Below, piece after piece: positions 36,076-45,815 of a stretch of 64,000 bases of DNA. Origin of the DNA: Hyphomicrobiaceae bacterium (lineage in GTDB: Bacteria; Pseudomonadota; Alphaproteobacteria; Rhizobiales; Hyphomicrobiaceae); contig JAKFWF010000049.1 of assembly GCA_021730785.1 (NCBI GenBank), positions 62,001 to 126,000 on the forward strand, given 5' to 3'. Each line of letters opens with the position of its first letter. Position 1 is the stretch's first letter. A program made the translations under genes and the position numbers. Below the pieces are notes generated by a model that worked only from the letters and a program-made list of their open reading frames with translations, did not search any database and had not been told where the DNA came from.

Positions 36076-36513
36076 ATGCAGAGGATTGGCAAGGCGGGCT
36101 TTGCGCTTCTCGCTCTCATCGCGATGATGTTCGCCTTGGCGACGCCGGCCGCGGCTGGCGTGCCGATTCCTTGTGCCAGTGAGCGCACGATCAAGGTACA
36201 CGATGTCGGCGTTGGTGTGTCGGACGGCATGACCGTCTATCTCGGCTACAAGTACACACATTGTATCCGCGGTGCGTGGATCGGCTACGTCGACAGCACG
36301 ACCTATGTGCCGCTGCGCGACGAAGATGCGGCGCTGGCCTTGGCGCAGGCCAGCGGCCTATCTGCGTTGCCTGCACCACCGTGGCGCCTGTGGCACCCCA
36401 GAGCATTCTGGGTCGAATGGCTGTGGGCAGCACTCGGACTGTTCGGACTAGCCGGCAGCCTGTCGGCGCCAGCACGTCGCAACCAAACCGAGGCGGGAGA
36501 GCTGACAACATAA
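36076..36513 (+). CDS. Exported or membrane-anchored protein of unknown function
   Basis: 145 residues: an N-terminal signal peptide (GFALLALIAMMFALATPAAA), a middle domain of about 75 residues with two Cys (PIPCASER and THCIRGAW) that could form a disulfide, and a single C-terminal transmembrane helix (VEWLWAALGLFGLAGSL). No family is recognised. The middle part, KVHDVGVGVSDGMTVYLGYKY, suggests a small beta domain exposed to the periplasm. It converges on atpC, separated by an inverted-repeat segment. Confidence 0.7.
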   Translation: MQRIGKAGFALLALIAMMFALATPAAAGVPIPCASERTIKVHDVGVGVSDGMTVYLGYKYTHCIRGAWIGYVDSTTYVPLRDEDAALALAQASGLSALPAPPWRLWHPRAFWVEWLWAALGLFGLAGSLSAPARRNQTEAGELTT

Positions 36514-36540
36514 CGTAAAACAAGCGCTACTCCTTCCTTC

Positions 36541-36687
36541 GGTTTCCCAGAATTTGGCGTGCCGTCTTGCACGCCAAATATCCGGGATCCACACCGGAAG
36601 CGATTGCGGCACGCACGCGCCACATTCTTGATGGGGGAAGAGCCCAAATATTTGCCCCGCGAAAAGCATGGCAAATTCCGGGAAACC
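36541..36687. repeat. 147-base segment bounded by 16-base inverted repeats
   Basis: GGTTTCCCAGAATTTG at 36541-36556 is the inverted copy (one mismatch) of CAAATTCCGGGAAACC at 36672-36687. The bounded segment also contains the hairpin at 36552-36579 and no gene. It lies between the convergent hypothetical gene and atpC. It could be a MITE-like relic, or a structured 3' untranslated region. Confidence 0.5.
36552..36579. terminator. Stem-loop between convergent genes, candidate F1-operon terminator
   Basis: An 11-base-pair perfect stem (ATTTGGCGTGC / GCACGCCAAAT) with a six-base loop CGTCTT. It lies about 175 bases beyond the atpC stop and 40 bases beyond the hypothetical gene's stop, so it could stop transcription from both sides. 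No clear T run on either strand, so it may not be a classical intrinsic terminator. Confidence 0.45.
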
Positions 36688-36754
36688 ATGAGTGGTAATG
36701 GACGAGCGATACGGCAACGCACGAAGTGCGATGCTGCTGCTTCTCGCACTGTCC

Positions 36755-37159
36755 TCACGCCGTGATCTTGTTGCCGACCAGCGCACGTAATTCCTCGATG
36801 GCGCGCGTGACGTGCATTTTCGCCTCGTCATCGAGGCCACCGTCGAGCGACTTCTGCGCGGCATCGAGTTCCGCATCGATCTGGCGCGGGTCAACCTCGT
36901 CCGTGATGAAGGCGCGCTCGGCGAGCACGGTGACGCTGTCGGGTCCGACCTCGGCAAAGCCGCCCTTCACGAAAATGCGCTTGACGCCGCCCGCCATGGT
37001 GATGCGGGCGACTCCGGGCATCAAGGTGGTGATGACGGGCGCGTGGCCGGCGAGCACGGTGAAGATGCCGTCGGCGCCGGGCAGGATCACCTCCTGCGCA
37101 TCGGTCGACAGCAGCACGCGCTCCGGCGACACGAGTTCGAACTTGAATGTACCAGCCAT
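36755..37159 (-). CDS. atpC: F1F0 ATP synthase, epsilon subunit
   Basis: 134 residues starting MAGTFKFELVSPERVLLS at the internal ATG (37159). The N-terminal beta sandwich has GADGIFTVLAGHAPVITTL and FVKGGFAEVGPDSVTVLAE; a short C-terminal helical part follows. Epsilon couples the rotor to F1 and inhibits ATP hydrolysis. It is the last gene of the F1 operon and is separated from atpD by a small zinc-ribbon gene, which is unusual since atpD and atpC are normally adjacent. Confidence 0.96.
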   Translation of the reverse strand: MAGTFKFELVSPERVLLSTDAQEVILPGADGIFTVLAGHAPVITTLMPGVARITMAGGVKRIFVKGGFAEVGPDSVTVLAERAFITDEVDPRQIDAELDAAQKSLDGGLDDEAKMHVTRAIEELRALVGNKITA

Positions 37160-37243
37160 AATTCCCGTCTCTCGTGTCACGTCATCTTGGCGGGCCGGCA
37201 GCCGGCGCACGCCGCACTGCCCTGCCGCAGTTGCAACTTCAAA

Positions 37244-37519
37244 TCAGGCGTCCGGCTCGGCACTGCCGACTTTCGCCTTCACTTCTTCCGGCGACTGCAG
37301 TTTGGAGCCGCAGAACGGGCAGAAGAATAGCGGATGATCGACCAGGCCAGGCTCATCCTCCTCGAGGTCGATGAGGCCGACCGCCATGTACAGCACGCCA
37401 TCGTCCCCCTCGGTGATCAAGGGATCGAAGTCCTCGCCGTTCATGGCCTCTTTCAGCTCAGTGCAACAGCCTCCGAACTTCGAATTGACGATGGCAGCCA
37501 CAGGTTTTTCGTCCGCCAT
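37244..37519 (-). CDS. Small acidic protein with C-terminal zinc ribbon, between atpD and atpC
   Basis: 91 residues. Two Cys pairs stand out: GGCCTELKEAM near residues 17-26 and FFCPFCGSKLQSPEEVKAKV near residues 66-84, the latter a knuckle typical of zinc ribbons. The middle is acidic (LIDLEEDEPGLVDH). I do not recognise a family; the whole is a candidate four-Cys metal-binding protein. It lies 45 bases after atpD and 84 before atpC, in the same direction, and must be co-transcribed. Its function may relate to the ATP synthase or may be cargo. Confidence 0.8.
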   Translation of the reverse strand: MADEKPVAAIVNSKFGGCCTELKEAMNGEDFDPLITEGDDGVLYMAVGLIDLEEDEPGLVDHPLFFCPFCGSKLQSPEEVKAKVGSAEPDA

Positions 37520-37564
37520 TGATCCGGCTCCCGCATTGCATCGACACGCCGGCTCACCCGGTCA

Positions 37565-39079
<1,515 letters not shown>

Positions 39080-39094
39080 TCAATACAGCCCGCA

Positions 39095-39372
39095 TCACTC
39101 CTTGATGAAGGTCGTGAAATCGGACCAATCTTCGATCCGGAAGGCGCGGATGTCGCGCACCGCCAGAGGAAACCACGGCAAGGTCTTGAGGGCCAACATC
39201 GCTCGCGTCAAGTTCACCATGTCGTGGTTGTTTGTCACGTACACGCTGCCCTGCACCCTCTCGAACTTGAATTTCGCCAACTTTTTTTGATGTCGCGATA
39301 GGCCTGGAGCGCTCCCTTGGGGGGGTGCCGCTCGGCGTCGGCCAGCGTCAAGTCGAATGCGATCGCGAACAT
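39095..39372 (-). pseudogene. vapD: VapD-like protein, frameshifted second copy
   Basis: The frame from the ATG at 39372 starts MFAIAFDLTLADAERHPP and ends out of frame after AYRDIKK. The remaining part (KFKFERVQGSVYVTNNHD, then LPWFPLAVRDIRAFRIEDW and a FTTFIKE end) is in the -1 frame. The switch is at a run of seven A's on the minus strand (39282-39288): one more A would give a continuous 92-residue VapD matching the intact copy at 41505-41789 in length. It overlaps the upstream partner gene by 1 base. It could be a real mutation, a phase-variable or slippery site, or a sequencing error. Confidence 0.75.
39183..39240. repeat. 58-base direct repeat, copy 1 (inside frameshifted vapD)
   Basis: The segment beginning GTCTTGAGGGCCAACATCGC is repeated at 39651-39708 with two mismatches over 58 bases. 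The repeat encodes the central NNHDMxNLTRAMLALKT helix of VapD, and shows that a second copy of this gene was once present. Confidence 0.9.
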
Positions 39373-39575
39373 CAGGTTTCCGGGTCGGCTAGGATCTTCG
39401 CGATCGGGTACTGTAATGTTTCTTCGGACTCGAGCACGACGACGGTCGCCATCGTCTCGCTCGTGATACTCAAGACTTGATATGCTGGCCCGAGTTCACC
39501 TACCGTTCGCAGCGAGCCGACGAGGTGGCTATGGCGACTAGGTACATCAACTCGCTCAATCGCTGGTGTCGGCAT
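39372..39575 (-). CDS. One-domain putative VapD partner (antitoxin-like)
   Basis: 67 residues. After about 18 residues it aligns with the C-terminal half of the partner protein at 41793-42176: VGELGPAYQVLSITSETMAT matches the GPDGPEYEVMSIESPTKAK segment, and the YPIAKILADP end matches EIEDILIDP. It looks like a small acidic beta domain. Its stop overlaps the frameshifted vapD by 1 base (TGATG), the usual layout of antitoxin followed by toxin. The family is not one I recognise. Function as an antitoxin is inferred from position. Confidence 0.6.
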   Translation of the reverse strand: MPTPAIERVDVPSRHSHLVGSLRTVGELGPAYQVLSITSETMATVVVLESEETLQYPIAKILADPET

Positions 39576-39650
39576 GTCATTGCAGCTCCAAGTCTCGGCT
39601 TTATCTCCACCAGTGCTGCGGCACTCAAGTAGCCTTGATCTGCAAGCATC

Positions 39651-39708
39651 GTCTTGAGGGCCAACATCGCTCGCGTCAAGTTCGCCATGTCGTGGTTGTT
39701 TGTCGCGT
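39651..39708. repeat. 58-base direct repeat, copy 2 (in the decayed vapD fragment)
   Basis: Matches 39183-39240 with two mismatches. The two copies are 468 bases apart in the same orientation with the one-domain partner between them, so recombination between them would delete or amplify the partner gene. Confidence 0.9.
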
Positions 39709-39750
39709 CAACGTTGTCCAACACTCTCTCCAGCTTTGCCGCCAGACTGC
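39651..39750 (-). pseudogene. Decayed third VapD fragment (contains copy 2 of the 58-base repeat)
   Basis: On the minus strand the frame reads ERVLDNVDATNNHDMANLTR and then AMLALKT, after which similarity to VapD ends. This corresponds to the middle of the frameshifted copy. Both ends are missing: no start, no C-terminal FRIED helix. The stop codon of the FkbM methyltransferase gene (39708) lies inside it, so the methyltransferase reading frame appears to run into the old VapD fragment in another frame. Confidence 0.65.
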
Positions 39751-40589
39751 TGCTCCTTCTGCCGTGCCGTCAGCATGTTCGCCAGCTCGCCTGCCTCGCG
39801 GATGAACATCATGTTTTCGCCCTGCAGCAGGATCTCGAACCCCTGCCCCCACATCGCCTTCTGCATCGATTGGCTGGTGCGCTTGTTGGGAAACAGCCAA
39901 TCGTGAACCTCGATGTAGACCGCGGCCGTCTCTGAAATCCACTCGGTGCCGGTCTCGAACAGGTCGGCTTCGAATCCTTCGATATCAACCTTGACGATGA
40001 ACAGTGCGCTGGGTTTGCCGGCCTGGTCTGCCAGTTCGCGAACGGTCGCAACCTTCAAGCCGGCCTGGGCGTCGGTCCGCTCCGTGATTATGGCCCATGA
40101 TTTTTCCGACTTGACCACGGCAACGCGCCCCGGCGTGCCCCCGATCGCACCTTCCACCACTGTGACGTTGCTGCGACTTACCGTGTTGAACCTGCAGTGC
40201 GCGGCGCTGGCCGCATCGGGCTCGATCGCCACGATTCGGGCGCGCGGATAGGTGGTCGAGAACCACAGCGCAGCAGCGCCGACATTGGCGCCGGCATCGA
40301 TGATGACGGGCACCACGCCGAGCGCCAGCAATTGTTCGTAGTACCGGTTCAGCCGCTCGCGCTGGTCGGGCATTGCGACCTTGTATTGCCGCTGCTGATA
40401 GACTTGCCGGAAGGTGTCGAGATCGCTGTCCAGCGGACGTAACGAAATAACTCCGATATCCCGCAGCTTGGCCGTAACCTCGGACGATCCCATCCAGCGC
40501 CCCGCATCGGCCTTCAGGATGTTCGGCCCGAACGTTCGGATGTCCTTTTTGATCCGCCTGACGATCTGGGGGAAATTGATGGCTCGCAT
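39708..40589 (-). CDS. FkbM family methyltransferase within the ATP synthase operon
   Basis: S-adenosylmethionine-dependent methyltransferase of 293 residues. The SAM-binding motif is VIIDAGANVGAAALWFSTTY (about residues 95-114), followed by IVAIEPDAASAA, and the FkbM signature FIVKVDIEGFEADLF is near residue 200. Family members O-methylate sugars, polyketides and surface glycans. It lies 6 bases after atpG in the same direction. The last dozen residues (SGGKAGESVGQR) are read from an old vapD fragment, so the native C-terminus may have been replaced. A link to ATP synthesis is not evident. Confidence 0.9.
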   Translation of the reverse strand: MRAINFPQIVRRIKKDIRTFGPNILKADAGRWMGSSEVTAKLRDIGVISLRPLDSDLDTFRQVYQQRQYKVAMPDQRERLNRYYEQLLALGVVPVIIDAGANVGAAALWFSTTYPRARIVAIEPDAASAAHCRFNTVSRSNVTVVEGAIGGTPGRVAVVKSEKSWAIITERTDAQAGLKVATVRELADQAGKPSALFIVKVDIEGFEADLFETGTEWISETAAVYIEVHDWLFPNKRTSQSMQKAMWGQGFEILLQGENMMFIREAGELANMLTARQKEQQSGGKAGESVGQR

Positions 40590-40595
40590 GTGCGC

Positions 40596-41480
40596 CTACA
40601 GCGCCTCCGCGCCCGAGATGATCTCGATCAGTTCCTTGGTGATGTTGGCCTGGCGCTGACGGTTGTACTTGATCGTCAGCTTGTTGATCATGTCGCCGGC
40701 GTTGCGCGTCGCATTGTCCATGGCGCTCATGCGTGCGCCTTGTTCCGACGCCGCGTTCTCCAGCAGCCCGCGAAACACCTGGGTCGAGATGTTGCGAGTG
40801 AGGAGTACGCCGAGGATTTCCTCCTCGGACGGTTCGTACTCGTTGACCGCAGCCGCGGTCTTCGTGTCGCCCGCCTTTTCCTCCGGCACCTTGGCCGGGA
40901 TCAGCTGCAGCGCTGTCGGCTTCTGGGCGATCACGCTCTTGAACTCGGAGAAGTAGAGCGTGCAGACGTCGAACTCCTTGGCCTCGAACATCTTCAGGAT
41001 CTTGCCCGAGATGTCTTCGGCGTTGGGAAAACTCAGCTGCTTGACGGCCTTCAGATCCACACGGTCGACCATGTTGCGGCCGAACTCGCGGCGCAGAGCA
41101 TCGGCGCCTTTCTTGCCGACCATGATGAACTTCACGGTTTTGCCCTCGCGCACCAGACGCTGGGCGTCGGCACGGGCGAGCTTGGCGATGTTGCCGTTGA
41201 AGCCGCCGCACAGACCACGTTCGGCGGTCATGACGACCAGCAGGTGGACCTTGTCGCTGCCCGTTCCAACCAGAAGTGGCGAGGCGCCCTCTTTGTTGGT
41301 CACGCGGGCATTGACGTTGGCCAGCATGGCATTCATGCGCAAGGCATAGGGTCGCGCCGAGGTGGCCGCCTCCTGCGCGCGCCTCAGCTTCGCTGCGGCG
41401 ACCAGCTGCATGGCCTTGGTGATCTTGCGCGTCGCCTTCACGGAGGCGATGCGGTTGCGCATGTCTTTGAGTGAGGCCAT
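40596..41480 (-). CDS. atpG: F1F0 ATP synthase, gamma subunit
   Basis: Central rotor subunit of 294 residues. The N-terminal helix [20 protein letters not shown] and the C-terminal helix with [41 protein letters not shown]-like ending are the gamma signatures; [14 protein letters not shown] is also conserved. Cargo genes flank it on both sides: the vapD module upstream (24 bases) and the FkbM gene downstream (6 bases). Confidence 0.97.
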   Translation of the reverse strand: MASLKDMRNRIASVKATRKITKAMQLVAAAKLRRAQEAATSARPYALRMNAMLANVNARVTNKEGASPLLVGTGSDKVHLLVVMTAERGLCGGFNGNIAKLARADAQRLVREGKTVKFIMVGKKGADALRREFGRNMVDRVDLKAVKQLSFPNAEDISGKILKMFEAKEFDVCTLYFSEFKSVIAQKPTALQLIPAKVPEEKAGDTKTAAAVNEYEPSEEEILGVLLTRNISTQVFRGLLENAASEQGARMSAMDNATRNAGDMINKLTIKYNRQRQANITKELIEIISGAEAL

Positions 41481-41504
41481 CGGGCGGTATCTCTCGTCGT
41501 CTCG

Positions 41505-41789
41505 TTATCTCGGTGACTGCATGATCTTGGTGAAATCGGCGCCGGCTTCCATCCGGAACACGCGTAAGTTCTTCAGGCAAGGGCCCAGCCATTCGAGTTT
41601 GTGGAGCATGGCCAGCGCCAAGTACAGTTTCGTCTGGTCCTCATGTGCGGCCGCATACGTACTCCCTTGAATGCGCTCAAAACCATGCGCGATCAGAATG
41701 TTGCGTATGTCGGTATAGGCCCTTTGGTTCCTGCCTGGATGATGTCGGTTTGCTGCCGCGACATCGAGATCAAACGCAATCGCGAACAT
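41505..41789 (-). CDS. vapD: VapD-like endoribonuclease (intact copy)
   Basis: 94 residues starting MFAIAFDLDVAAANRH, the VapD/Cas2-like ferredoxin-fold opening with the Asp after the first strand. The middle AYTDIRNILIAHGFERIQGS and the C-terminal NLRVFRMEAGADFTKI also fit the VapD family. In Haemophilus and Helicobacter VapD proteins are ribonucleases, and in Haemophilus the toxin of a VapXD pair. Here it follows a small acidic gene by 3 bases and precedes atpG by 24. A frameshifted paralogue is at 39095-39372. Confidence 0.82.
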   Translation of the reverse strand: MFAIAFDLDVAAANRHHPGRNQRAYTDIRNILIAHGFERIQGSTYAAAHEDQTKLYLALAMLHKLEWLGPCLKNLRVFRMEAGADFTKIMQSPR

Positions 41790-41792
41790 CTG

Positions 41793-42176
41793 CTAGGTTC
41801 CATCATCGACGATCGGGTCGATCAGAATGTCCTCGATTTCGTGGTCCTTGCTCTCTTCGTCTCCCACCACCCAGATTTTTGCCTTGGTCGGGCTTTCGAT
41901 GCTCATGACTTCGTACTCGGGACCATCTGGTCCCATCGAGCGGTACTGGCCAACGAGACGGAGGAAGCGTTCGCGCGTAGCGGTGCCAGCGATATCTGAG
42001 TCTATATCGGCAACCGCATAGGGCAGCGGGGCGTCACAGCTCGGCACCTTGATCAGAGCCGTCGCCTCATCGACCATGCCAACCACTTCGTAAGGCTGGC
42101 CGGAAACAGCCACGCGGCAGCGAACCCCGATCGACTTTCGGGGCTTGTAACCAGCAATGGCTGCTCCAGTCGTCAT
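41793..42176 (-). CDS. Two-domain putative VapD partner (antitoxin-like)
   Basis: 127 residues. The N-terminal half (VRCRVAVSGQPYEVVGMVDE, then ATALIKVPSC and LPYAVADIDSD) and the C-terminal half (GPDGPEYEVMSIESPTKAKI, then DHEIEDILIDP) resemble each other: both carry a [Gx]PxYEV turn, an Ala-x-Ile-x-Val strand and a [DE]I-x-x-D end. I read this as a tandem duplication of one small beta domain. The single-domain relative is at 39372-39575. It precedes vapD by 3 bases, like an antitoxin gene, but no known antitoxin family was recognised. It lies 54 bases after atpA. Confidence 0.6.
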   Translation of the reverse strand: MTTGAAIAGYKPRKSIGVRCRVAVSGQPYEVVGMVDEATALIKVPSCDAPLPYAVADIDSDIAGTATRERFLRLVGQYRSMGPDGPEYEVMSIESPTKAKIWVVGDEESKDHEIEDILIDPIVDDGT

Positions 42177-42230
42177 AGGAATACCTTTGGGTCGACATTA
42201 GACCCTCAGTGCACGGCATCATTCGTCAGA

Positions 42231-43759
<1,529 letters not shown>

Positions 43760-43760
<1 letters not shown>

Positions 43761-44320
43761 CAGCCAACCTCTTTCATGGCGATCTTGAGACTATTCAATT
43801 TGGTGCGAAGCGAGCTGTCGATCATGCGACTGCCGATTTTGACGACGAGGCCGCCGAGCAGACCGGGGTCAACAGTCGATGTGATCGCGACATCCTTGCC
43901 GACCGACGCGCGCAGCGTATCTTTCAGCTGCTGCATCTGGGCGTCGTTGAGCGGCACCGCGGACGCCACTTCCGCCTGCATTTCACCGCGGCCCTGGGCA
44001 ACCAGCTTGTGGAAATTCTTGATCATCTCCGGCAGCACGAACAGGCGCCGGTTGCGGGCGATCAGCCGCACGAAATTAGCGGTCAGGCCGTCGACCCCGT
44101 TCGCCGCCATCACCGCATCGAGCGCCTTGCCCTGCTCGTCGGCGGAAATGATCGGGCTGCGCACCATCTTGTAGAGGTCGGCACTGCCAGCCAGCATGGC
44201 CTGCAGCCGGGTCATCGCCTGCTCGACCACCTTCACCTGGTTCTGCTCGGTTGCGAGGTCGTACAGCGCGGACGCATAGCGCCCGGCCACACTCGCCATC
44301 ATTGGATCGTCATTCGCCAC
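43760..44320 (-). CDS. atpH: F1F0 ATP synthase, delta subunit
   Basis: Peripheral-stalk subunit of 186 residues: [19 protein letters not shown] at the N-terminus and the C-terminal [21 protein letters not shown]-like motif (43800-43870) that closes the OSCP fold. It is the first gene of the F1 operon, as in other alphaproteobacteria where F0 genes are elsewhere. The promoter should lie in 44321-44674. Confidence 0.96.
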
Positions 44321-44674
44321 GTCGAACGCTCATTATGAGGTGAAGGATTTGGGCATGGTCGGGAGGGCATGGAACGCAGCGGTTGCCCGCGCAATCCCGT
44401 CGCTCAACAAAAAATGATCGGCGCGCGCGGACGCGCACGCCAGCCTCTTCATCAAGTTGGCGTGGGCTTAGCATGGGTCGTCCGGGGCTTCAACAGGGTT
44501 ACACGCGTATGCGATGCCGCATGGTGCGGGCGCATCGCGGATCGTGCGGGCGAACATGAACGAATTCTGCTCGTGTCGTTCAAAATCGGTTCAAGCGGCG
44601 TGCCCTAGATGTGTTCGCAAGTTGGCCGGTTCATTTCGGCCATGCATGGGGCTGCTCACACACAGGGGTGTCGA
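44321..44674. other. Intergenic interval upstream of the F1 operon and the BA14K-like gene
   Basis: No gene or stable hairpin is evident in these 354 bases. It is a divergent interval and should contain the leftward atp promoter and the rightward promoter of the secreted-protein gene. Open frames in it look accidental. Confidence 0.5.
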
Positions 44675-45265
44675 ATGTCTGCCAAAACTGCCATCGTTGC
44701 CACCGCCGCACTGCTGGCCATGAATGCCGCCGCCTTCACTGAGGCCGCCTCGGCGCAGGAACGGCAGACCCACACGCCGCAGGGCCAGCACCGTCGCGCG
44801 GCCAGCCAGCCCCAGCAGCTGACTCCACCAGCACCGGTACCGCAAGTTGCACGGACGATCCCGCGTGCGCCGAACGCTCCGCATACATCGCAACGACAAC
44901 ATGCCCCCCAGATCGGGCATCAGCCGTCGCACGGCACCTGGAACCGGTTTCAGCCGCGTCCGGCGCCGCCACAGGCGCGCCACATTGAAACACATCGCGC
45001 GCCGGCCCACTCGGCCCCCCATCACACGCCGCGGCATCGTAGCTACGGCTGGCGTCCGTGGGGTTACGGCGCGGCCGCCGCCGGCGCCGTGATCGTTGGG
45101 ACCGCGATTGCGCGGTCGCCGCGCACCACACTCGAAGCCTGCGCCCGTGATTTCCGCAGCTTCGACTGGGACTCGGGCACGATCGTCAATCGCTATGGCG
45201 AGACCGAGCTGTGCCCCTACCTCGAGCCGACGCACGTCGTTCGTGACGAGGGTGAGGACGAGTGA
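44675..45265 (+). CDS. Secreted BA14K-family-like protein
   Basis: 196 residues from the ATG at 44675, with AGGGG eight bases upstream. A signal peptide (IVATAALLAMNAAAFTEAASAQ) leads into a long His/Pro/Gln-rich low-complexity region (residues about 25-125), a short hydrophobic glycine-rich helix (GYGAAAAGAVIVGTAI) and a C-terminal CARDFRSFDWDSGTIVNRYG ending CPYL, which matches the BA14K cysteine motif of Hyphomicrobiales. BA14K from Brucella is an immunoreactive, lectin-like protein. The function here is unknown. Confidence 0.75.
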   Translation: MSAKTAIVATAALLAMNAAAFTEAASAQERQTHTPQGQHRRAASQPQQLTPPAPVPQVARTIPRAPNAPHTSQRQHAPQIGHQPSHGTWNRFQPRPAPPQARHIETHRAPAHSAPHHTPRHRSYGWRPWGYGAAAAGAVIVGTAIARSPRTTLEACARDFRSFDWDSGTIVNRYGETELCPYLEPTHVVRDEGEDE

Positions 45266-45284
45266 TCTACCCCGCCACCGGCTC

Positions 45285-45299
45285 GTTCAAGTTGTGTTC
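45285..45299 (+). promoter_or_regulatory. Possible LexA box upstream of the small secreted protein
   Basis: GTTCAAGTTGTGTTC fits GTTC-N7-GTTC exactly and lies in the intergenic space 67 bases before the next start codon. The downstream product has no known link to DNA damage, and a chance match is possible, so confidence is low. Confidence 0.35.
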
Positions 45300-45365
45300 A
45301 TATGCCATCAGCCACATTGGCCACCACCGAAGCGATCTTGACCACTCAACCTCGCAGGACATGCC

Positions 45366-45671
45366 ATGACCCGTATCAAGTCACCCCGTGCTGCCATCAC
45401 CGCCCTGACGCTTGTCGCTTTCAGCACAGTGGCGCTCGCCGCTCCCGCAAGCGCCGAAGGCTATCGCCGCCGCGGCAACGATGAAGCGGCCGCCGCCCTC
45501 GCGCTCGGCATCGGCGCGCTCGTCGTCGGCGGCATCCTGGCCAGCAAGGCGAAGCGCAGGCACCATTACGACGGGCACTACTACAAGGCGCCAGCCCCCC
45601 ACTACTACGCCCCGCAGCACCACAAGTATCGCTACAATGCGCCGTACAAAAAGCACTATTACGGCCATTGA
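45366..45671 (+). CDS. Small secreted His/Tyr-rich protein
   Basis: 101 residues: signal peptide (ALTLVAFSTVALAAPASA), a short glycine-zipper-like helix (AAAALALGIGALVVGGILA) and a basic tail with repeated HYY/YKAP/PYK elements (HYYKAPAPHYYAPQHHKYRY). The helix plus low-complexity tail pattern is shared with the preceding gene's C-terminus and is common in small exported proteins of Hyphomicrobiales. No enzyme motif. It could bind metals or the cell wall. A strong terminator follows. Confidence 0.7.
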   Translation: MTRIKSPRAAITALTLVAFSTVALAAPASAEGYRRRGNDEAAAALALGIGALVVGGILASKAKRRHHYDGHYYKAPAPHYYAPQHHKYRYNAPYKKHYYGH

Positions 45672-45701
45672 GTAGGTTCGTGCTCTCCTGACTGCCCCCT
45701 A

Positions 45702-45736
45702 CCCCGGCGCGCCGCCCTCGCGCCGGGGTTTTGATT
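45702..45736 (+). terminator. Intrinsic terminator
   Basis: A perfect 10-base-pair GC stem (CCCCGGCGCG / CGCGCCGGGG, loop CCGCCCT) followed by TTTTGATTTT. It sits 30 bases after the stop of the His/Tyr-rich gene and before the convergent priA end. Confidence 0.9.
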
Positions 45737-45815
45737 TTCGGCGGATGCTGGGCGACTCGTCGCTGCCGGCCAGCGCGCGGAACCTCCGCCGGCAGCGGCG
45801 ACCAAGTTCGCGCAC

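Noticed and set aside
39500-39724. A separate 74-residue protein in this frame
   Set aside because: Only its first third resembles VapD; the rest is unrelated and overlaps the partner gene. It is better read as a decayed fragment.
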